Positions 58,562-64,000 of a stretch of 64,000 nucleotides of DNA are shown one piece after another. The notes below the pieces were generated by a model. It made no database searches. It was given only the letters and a program-made list of their open reading frames with translations, and had not been told where the DNA came from. Origin of the DNA: Marinobacter halodurans. GTDB taxonomy: Bacteria > Pseudomonadota > Gammaproteobacteria > Pseudomonadales > Oleiphilaceae. Numbering within the stretch: position 1 is the stretch's first letter; each line of letters opens with the position of its first letter. The stretch is from NCBI RefSeq assembly GCF_004327985.1, contig NZ_SJDL01000011.1, positions 62,001 to 126,000 of the forward strand, given 5' to 3'. Made by a program: the position numbers and the translations under genes.

Positions 58562-59737
58562 TCAGGCGCTGTCCGCGCACGTCAGCAGATGCCGGTACAG
58601 TGCGCGGATGCCGAACGTCCAGGGCGGCAGTCGATCGCATTGGTCGACGGTGTTGATCAACCGACCGAGGGCGGGCGTGGCAATGGTGACGCGGTCGCCG
58701 ATGTGGTGGGTAAACCCCTGACTGGGTCCGTCCCGGTCCTGGATCGGTGAAAACATGGTACCCAGGAACAGCATGAATCCGTCCGGGTACTGATGGTGAC
58801 TGCCGCAGGTCTGGCCTACCAGGTCCAGTGGGTCGCGGCTGATTTCCCGCATGTCACTGACGGCCTCCAGGCGGAAGTCGTCGTCAGCGCCTTCGATGCG
58901 CAGGGCCACCTGTGCCGAGCGGATGCTGTCCATCGTGAAACGGTCGTCGAACAGGCGAATGAATGGCCCCAGTGCGCAGGACGCATTGTTGTCCTTGGCC
59001 TTGCCCAGCAGGAGGGCGCTGCGCCCCTCGATATCCCGCAGGTTCACGTCGTTGCCCAGGGTCGCGCCGCGGGGCTGGCCGCCGGCGTCCACCGCCAGCA
59101 CGATTTCCGGCTCCGGGTTATTCCACTGCGAGGCCGGGTGGAGGCCCACGCGGGCGCCGAATCCCACCGCCGAGAGCGGGGCCGCCTTGGAAAACACTTC
59201 GGCATCCGGGCCGATGCCCACTTCCATGTACTGCGACCAGAGCCCCCGGCTTTGCAGTTCGGCCTTCAGGGCTCCGGCGGCGTCCGAGCCCGGCTCGATG
59301 CGGGCGAGATCGGTTCCCAGCAGGCCCTGTATTTCCTGCCGCAGGGCGTCACTGCGGCCTGGGTCACCGCCGGCCTGTTCTTCGATCACCCGCTCGAGCA
59401 GGCTCACGGCAAACGTCACGCCGCAAGCCTTGACGGCCTGGACGTCGCAGGGGGCCAGCAGGAACGGGGCCTGTTGCGGCTCGGCCAGTGATCGATCCAG
59501 CAGGTCGCCGACCGGGCCCAGTGACACGCCATCCGCGTGCGCGGCGATGTCGAGCCGGTCCGGGGCGTCGAGCAGGTCGGCCATCGTCCGGACATGGGCC
59601 GAGATATCGATCACCTCGCCCTGGCGGACCACCACGATGGCCGGACCGGGCCTAGGCGTGTCCCGCCAGACACGGCCGACCAGCAGGGCGTCCCGGACAT
59701 CCGATGGGAGGCAGTCCCGGGAGGAAATCGGGAACAT
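58562..59737 (-). CDS. FAH-family 2-keto-3-deoxy-pentonate dehydratase, XylX-like
   Basis: 391 residues of the fumarylacetoacetate-hydrolase fold (LLVGRVW near the start; GVTFAVSLLERVIEE; EVGIGPDAEVFSKAAPLSAVG with metal-site Glu/Asp; WNNPEPEIVLAVD). Length and pattern resemble Caulobacter XylX, which dehydrates 2-keto-3-deoxy-D-xylonate to alpha-ketoglutarate semialdehyde. AGGAG stands before the ATG at 59737. Next to the semialdehyde dehydrogenase and to AraD1, so the pathway is supported, but the stereochemistry of the substrate is inferred. Confidence 0.78.
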   Translation of the reverse strand: MFPISSRDCLPSDVRDALLVGRVWRDTPRPGPAIVVVRQGEVIDISAHVRTMADLLDAPDRLDIAAHADGVSLGPVGDLLDRSLAEPQQAPFLLAPCDVQAVKACGVTFAVSLLERVIEEQAGGDPGRSDALRQEIQGLLGTDLARIEPGSDAAGALKAELQSRGLWSQYMEVGIGPDAEVFSKAAPLSAVGFGARVGLHPASQWNNPEPEIVLAVDAGGQPRGATLGNDVNLRDIEGRSALLLGKAKDNNASCALGPFIRLFDDRFTMDSIRSAQVALRIEGADDDFRLEAVSDMREISRDPLDLVGQTCGSHHQYPDGFMLFLGTMFSPIQDRDGPSQGFTHHIGDRVTIATPALGRLINTVDQCDRLPPWTFGIRALYRHLLTCADSA

Positions 59738-59794
59738 AGCAGGTCTCCTGAAAAGGGGCAGCCCGGCGGGCTGCCCTGGGGTCATGCGGTTGGA

Positions 59795-61372
59795 CTAACG
59801 CTCGCGCTGGCCGTCGACCAGCCGTGATACGCCGAGAGGGTTGTCATCCCGCAGGGCCTCCGGCAGCAGGGCTTCCGGCAGGTTCTGGTAGCAAACAGGC
59901 CGCAGGAAGCGGTAGATGGCGGCGGTGCCGACGGACGTCGTCCGGCTGTCCGATGTCGCCGGGAAAGGCCCGCCGTGCACCATGGCGTGGCACACTTCCA
60001 CGCCGGTGGGCCAGCCGTTGACCAGCACCCGACCGGCCTTGCGTTCCAGGATTCGCACCAGGGCGCGGGCGGCGTCGGTGTCGCCGTCGTCCATCTGCAG
60101 GGTGGCGGTCAGTTGACCCTCAAGATGACGGGCGACTGTCTCCAGGGTGTCCCGGTCGTCACAGGCGACGACCAGGGAGCTGGCGCCGAAGACTTCGGCC
60201 TGCAGTGCTTCGTTCTCCAGGAAATCAGCCGCATCGGTCCGGAACAGGCCGGGCTGGCAGCCATTGGCCTGATCGCCCGTCCTGCCACGCGCGACCTCGT
60301 CGACGGCTGCCTGCTCGGCCAGCTTGCCGACGCCGTCGGTATAGGCATCGTGGATACCCGGCGTCAGCATGGTCTGGGCGCCGCTGTCGGCCACGGCCGC
60401 GCCCGCTGCCTCCACGAACCGATCCAGTTCGGGCCCCTTGATGGCAAGCACGAGCCCGGGGTTGGTGCAGAATTGGCCGGCGCCCATATTCAGGGACGCA
60501 ACGAACGCCTCGGCCAGCGAGTCCCCACGTGCCTTGAGGGCTGCAGGCAGCAGGAAAACCGGGTTGATGCTGCTCATCTCCGCATACACCGGAATGGGCT
60601 GCGGGCGGGATTGGGCCAGCTCCGTCAGGGCCAGTCCGCCGCGGCGTGAGCCGGTAAAGCCGACCGCCTGAATGCGCGGATCCTTCACCAGCGCCTGCCC
60701 CAGGTCGTTGCCGGCGCCGAACAGCACCGAGAACACGCCTTCGGGGAGCCCGCATGTTGCCACGGCGGATTGCACGGCCTGACCCACCAGCTCCGAGGTG
60801 CCGGGATGCGCCGGGTGTGCCTTGACGATAACCGGGCAGCCGGCGGCCAGGGCCGACGCGGTGTCACCCCCGGCCACGGAGAACGCCAGAGGGAAGTTGC
60901 TGGCGCCGAAGACGGCGACCGGGCCCAGTGCAATGTGACGCTGGCGCAGGTCCACCCGCGGCATGGGCGTACGATCGGGCAGCGCGGGGTCGACACGCAC
61001 GTCGAGCCATTCCCCGGCCCGAACGACCTGGGCGAACAGCCGCAACTGCCCGCAGGTCCGGCCCCGTTCGCCTTCAATGCGCGCCTGGGGCAGTCCGGTT
61101 TCCGCCATGGCCCGTTCGACCAGCGGCTCGCCCACGGCTTCGATCGCCTCGGCGATGGCTTCCAGGAATCGGGCCCGGTCTTCCAGAGACGTTTCTCGAT
61201 AGCTGTCGAAGGCGTCTTCAGCCAGCTGGCAGGCCTGTTCGATCTGCTGGCTGTTGGCGCCTGCGTATTGTGGGGCCAGGGACTCGCCGGTGGCCGGGTT
61301 TACGGCGGTGAAGCGGTCGCCGGTACCGGCAACGGCAGCGTGACCGATCAGTTGTTTTCCATGCAGGGTCAT
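59795..61372 (-). CDS. alpha-ketoglutarate semialdehyde (2,5-dioxovalerate) dehydrogenase, NADP-type aldehyde dehydrogenase
   Basis: Oxidises the semialdehyde product of pentonate dehydratases to alpha-ketoglutarate. 525 residues: nucleotide-binding [31 protein letters not shown], catalytic Glu in [12 protein letters not shown] and catalytic Cys in [12 protein letters not shown]. The family is longer than general aldehyde dehydrogenases, as here. AGGAG precedes the ATG. 18 bp downstream of araD1. Confidence 0.88.
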   Translation of the reverse strand: MTLHGKQLIGHAAVAGTGDRFTAVNPATGESLAPQYAGANSQQIEQACQLAEDAFDSYRETSLEDRARFLEAIAEAIEAVGEPLVERAMAETGLPQARIEGERGRTCGQLRLFAQVVRAGEWLDVRVDPALPDRTPMPRVDLRQRHIALGPVAVFGASNFPLAFSVAGGDTASALAAGCPVIVKAHPAHPGTSELVGQAVQSAVATCGLPEGVFSVLFGAGNDLGQALVKDPRIQAVGFTGSRRGGLALTELAQSRPQPIPVYAEMSSINPVFLLPAALKARGDSLAEAFVASLNMGAGQFCTNPGLVLAIKGPELDRFVEAAGAAVADSGAQTMLTPGIHDAYTDGVGKLAEQAAVDEVARGRTGDQANGCQPGLFRTDAADFLENEALQAEVFGASSLVVACDDRDTLETVARHLEGQLTATLQMDDGDTDAARALVRILERKAGRVLVNGWPTGVEVCHAMVHGGPFPATSDSRTTSVGTAAIYRFLRPVCYQNLPEALLPEALRDDNPLGVSRLVDGQRER

Positions 61373-61389
61373 AGAGCGCTCCTGGTGTC

Positions 61390-62382
61390 TCAGAGATTTG
61401 AAATAGTGACGTCGGTTGTCTCTGGCTCGAAGGCCAGTGGGTTGCGGAGCGGGCGACCGAGAGCGGCCACCTCGATTTCGAAGCAGTCGCCATCCCGGGT
61501 CTGGATGCCGTCGGCAAAACTCAGGGTGGCGGTGCCGAAGTAGTGCACGTGAACGTCGCCGGGACGGCGGAACCCGGCGTACTTGAAGTGGTGGTATTCC
61601 AGGTTGGCGAGGCTGTGGGCCATGTTGTCCTCGCCGGTCAGGAACGGCTTTTCCCAGATCACCTCACCCTGGCGCCGGATCCGGCTGACCCCTTCCAGGT
61701 GCGATGGCAGGTCGCCCACCAGCAGTTCGGGGCCGAAGCTGCAGGCCCGCAGCTTGGAGTGGGCCAGCCACAGATAGTTGTGGCGTTCGGTGACATGATC
61801 GGAGAACTCGTTGCCCAGGGCGTAGCCGATGCGCCAGGGTTGTCCCTGGTCGTCGATCAGGTAGAGCCCGGCGATTTCCGGCTCCTCGCCGGCATCCTCG
61901 GCAAAGGCTGGAACCGGCAGTGAGCCTTCCGGGTCGACGACAATGCCGCCGTCGCCCTTGTAGAACCACTCGGGCTGGACGCCCCGTTGGCCGGAAGCCG
62001 GTTTGCCGCCCTCTGCCCCCATCTTGAACATGCGCATGGAGTCGGTCAGCGTTTCCTCGCCGTTCTCCATCCTGGCGTGCATGGCCGCCCGCGTATCAGC
62101 GCTGCCCAGGTGGGTCAGACCCGTTCCGCTGACCAGGCAGTGGGCCGGCGACGGATGGGTCAGCGGCGGCTGCAGCCGCCGGTTGGCCACCAGTTCGGCG
62201 TAGTCGAGGCAGGTGTCGGTGACCGCCGCATTCACGATCTCCGTCAGCGGGCGCTGCTCGGCGAGGGCCCGGCGGGCCAGACCATAGGTGCCCTCGTCAC
62301 CATCAATCAGGCGCACCTGATCGGCGCTCTCGACGCGTGCCGCCACGACCCGGCCCTGGTATTCACATTGGATTAAACGCAT
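61390..62382 (-). CDS. AraD1/GguC-family 2-keto-3-deoxy-L-arabinonate dehydratase
   Basis: 330 residues of the AraD1/GguC group (FAH-like fold): [18 protein letters not shown] at the start, [58 protein letters not shown] and [16 protein letters not shown]. Named members dehydrate 2-keto-3-deoxy-L-arabonate. AGGAGG precedes the ATG. In one transcript direction: TRAP transporter genes upstream, then this gene, the dehydrogenase and the XylX-like gene. Confidence 0.85.
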   Translation of the reverse strand: MRLIQCEYQGRVVAARVESADQVRLIDGDEGTYGLARRALAEQRPLTEIVNAAVTDTCLDYAELVANRRLQPPLTHPSPAHCLVSGTGLTHLGSADTRAAMHARMENGEETLTDSMRMFKMGAEGGKPASGQRGVQPEWFYKGDGGIVVDPEGSLPVPAFAEDAGEEPEIAGLYLIDDQGQPWRIGYALGNEFSDHVTERHNYLWLAHSKLRACSFGPELLVGDLPSHLEGVSRIRRQGEVIWEKPFLTGEDNMAHSLANLEYHHFKYAGFRRPGDVHVHYFGTATLSFADGIQTRDGDCFEIEVAALGRPLRNPLAFEPETTDVTISNL

Positions 62383-62406
62383 AACTCCTCCTTTGCATTC
62401 ATGGGT

Positions 62407-63708
62407 TCAGACCGGCCACATCGCCAGGGATGGCCAGAGCAGCAGCGCCGTCAGCACGCACAACTGGATGGCAACGAACGGCAGCAATGACACAAAAATG
62501 TCCTTGAGACTGATACCGGCGGGCGCCACCCCTTTGAGGTAGAACGCGGCGGGCCCGAAGGGTGGTGACAGGAAAGACACCTGCATGTTCACGGCGAACA
62601 GGATGCCGAACCAGATCGGGCTGTAGCCCAGTTGCTCGACGATGGGAACAAAGATCGGCAGGGTCAGCATTGCCACGCCGATCCAGTCGAGGAACATGCC
62701 CAGCACCAGCAGGATGGCCATCATGATCAGCATGATGACGATGGGCGCCACATCGAACCCGAGAATCAGGTCCGCAATGAAATCGTTGCCGCCCATCAGG
62801 TTGTAGACGCCGACCAGCGCGGCGGCACCGATGCCGATCCAGATGATCATGCCGCAGGTGGTCATGGTCTGGTTGAGGCTTGTGTGGAGGTTCGGCAGGT
62901 TGAATTCGCCCCTCAGCAGCATGGCGACCAGCACGCCGAAGACCCCCATAGCCGCGGCTTCGGTCACCGAGGCAACCCCGCCATAGATCGAACCCAGCAC
63001 CATGCCCGCAATCAGGCCCGGCACTACGATCGCCTTGAGGGCCTGGCCGCGGCTGGAAAAGCTCTCCTGACGGTCCTCATCGGTCAGCGGCGGTCCCAGT
63101 TCGGGATTACGCAGGCAGCGCACCAGGACGTAGGCCACGTAGCTGCCCATCAACAGGAGTGCCGGTGTCACGGCGGCCGTAAACAGGTCCGCGATCGAGA
63201 CCGAGGCGATCAACCCGTAAATGATCAGGACGATCGACGGCGGCATCATCGTGCCCAGCGAGCCCCCGGCACAGACCACACCGATCGACAGATGCCTGTC
63301 GTAGCCGAGGCGCAGCATCTGGGGCAGCGCGAGGATACCCAGCAGCACGATCTCGCCGCCGATGATGCCGGACAGCGCCGCCAGGAAGAAGGCGACCACC
63401 ACCGTCTGGATCGCCACGCCGCCGGGGAGCCGCCCGGCAAAGACACGCATGGCATTGAAGAGGTCCCTGGCGATCCCCGATCGGTCCAGTAACGACGCCA
63501 TAAAGACGAACATCGGGACCGCGACCAGGGAGTATTCGGTGACGAACCCGTAAACGCGGCTGGTAACCAGCGGCAGGGACATGGCCCCGAACCAGCCGAA
63601 AGCAAAGACGAGGGCAACCAGGCCCGTGATGAAGGCCAGTGGCAGGCCGGTTATCAGCAGGGTGAAAATGGCGCCGATCAGCAGCAGGGTGCCGTCTGCA
63701 ATATCCAT
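62407..63708 (-). CDS. dctM: TRAP transporter large permease (DctM)
   Basis: 433 residues, about twelve helices: LLIGAIFTLLITGLPLAFITGLVALVFAF, and the conserved GGSLGTMMPPSIVLIIYGLIA and PFGPAAFYLKGVAP. Large membrane subunit of a sodium-driven tripartite transporter for acidic compounds; context suggests pentonates. Overlaps dctQ by 1 bp. Confidence 0.94.
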   Translation of the reverse strand: MDIADGTLLLIGAIFTLLITGLPLAFITGLVALVFAFGWFGAMSLPLVTSRVYGFVTEYSLVAVPMFVFMASLLDRSGIARDLFNAMRVFAGRLPGGVAIQTVVVAFFLAALSGIIGGEIVLLGILALPQMLRLGYDRHLSIGVVCAGGSLGTMMPPSIVLIIYGLIASVSIADLFTAAVTPALLLMGSYVAYVLVRCLRNPELGPPLTDEDRQESFSSRGQALKAIVVPGLIAGMVLGSIYGGVASVTEAAAMGVFGVLVAMLLRGEFNLPNLHTSLNQTMTTCGMIIWIGIGAAALVGVYNLMGGNDFIADLILGFDVAPIVIMLIMMAILLVLGMFLDWIGVAMLTLPIFVPIVEQLGYSPIWFGILFAVNMQVSFLSPPFGPAAFYLKGVAPAGISLKDIFVSLLPFVAIQLCVLTALLLWPSLAMWPV

Positions 63709-64000
63709 CAGGCGTGATCCTCGGGGCTATGTGACGCGGCGAAACAGGTGCGCAGGGACTGCACCAGGTGGATGACGGTCTGGATCGTCATGATGGCCAG
63801 GGCCAGCAGGATGATGCCCTTGACCAGGGCCGGAAACGGCGGGTTCCAGGACGTGCCGGAGCGTTCCAGGGACCATTCGCCCATGGGGTTGTGGGACGAG
63901 TTCCAGAACATCACGTAGGCGGCGTAGCTCATCATCAGGCAGAAGCCGAGCGTGATGGTGTCGTTGAGCAGGTCCAGCCAGCGCCGAAGGCGGGGCCCGA
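63708..64000 (-). CDS. dctQ: TRAP transporter small permease (DctQ), 5' end cut by window edge
   Basis: 97 codons to the window edge, open throughout; the start lies beyond base 64000. Visible: RRWLDLLNDTITLGFCLMMSYAAYVMFWNS, WNPPFPALVKGIILLALAIMTIQTVIHLV, the last two helices of DctQ. The substrate-binding protein DctP is expected upstream, outside the window. Confidence 0.88.
   Translation of the reverse strand, partial: GPRLRRWLDLLNDTITLGFCLMMSYAAYVMFWNSSHNPMGEWSLERSGTSWNPPFPALVKGIILLALAIMTIQTVIHLVQSLRTCFAASHSPEDHA

Overview
This GC-rich window spans a chromosomal replication-origin region of a gammaproteobacterium. The strand-switch order mnmE-yidC-yidD-rnpA-rpmH / dnaA-dnaN-(ABC1 kinase)-recF-gyrB, then gmhB-glyS-glyQ, trkA-rsmB-fmt-def, LysM-dprA-tsaC-hemF-aroE, prlC, and coxB-coxA-coxC-surf1-ctaA-ctaB-sco follows the Pseudomonas-type origin arm as I remember it. 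A PA4642-family gene, YheV, ectoine hydroxylase, a TRAP transporter and a PomAB-like stator suggest a marine, halotolerant relative such as Marinobacter. The genus is an inference.

Layout. 1-4189: an RND efflux pump (permease cut by the window edge) with its adaptor, and a DUF3833 lipoprotein. 4503-8443: a large acyl-CoA dehydrogenase, ectoine hydroxylase (ectD) and a periplasmic binding protein. 8729-12735: mnmE, yidC, yidD, rnpA and rpmH on the minus strand. 12736-13597: the presumed oriC. 13598-21659: dnaA, dnaN, an inserted ABC1-family kinase, recF and gyrB, with three parS-like ParB sites (one inside a terminator, two inside recF). 21733-31000: a membrane protein, tRNA-Pro(CGG), gmhB, glyS/glyQ, trkA, rsmB, fmt and def, all on the minus strand. 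31340-38546: LysM protein, dprA, tsaC, hemF, aroE, the pomAB stator, a nested inverted-repeat element and a PA4642-family gene. 38608-41652: a GntR regulator divergent from vanAB (vanillate O-demethylase), with three identical palindromes between them. 41718-50032: Hsp20, gamma-carbonic anhydrase, prlC, YheV, a MITE-like inverted repeat, an NhaC-type antiporter and several small or unassigned genes. 50418-58531: a caa3-type cytochrome c oxidase and heme A/copper assembly operon that lacks ctaG (cox11). 58562-64000: a pentonate catabolism cluster with two FAH-fold dehydratases, an alpha-ketoglutarate semialdehyde dehydrogenase and a TRAP transporter, running off the window.

No single gene cluster stands out as a new defence or mobile system. 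The least explained signals are non-coding: (i) two intergenic elements (37927-38070 and 45463-45579) with different sequences but the same plan of a long stem enclosing two hairpins; (ii) two consensus DnaA boxes around an AT-rich stretch between the convergent genes ectD and the binding-protein gene, about 5 kb from the expected oriC; (iii) a parS-like site that is also the stem of a terminator, and two parS sites written into recF. Positions and motifs were read by eye. No alignment, folding or database search was run.
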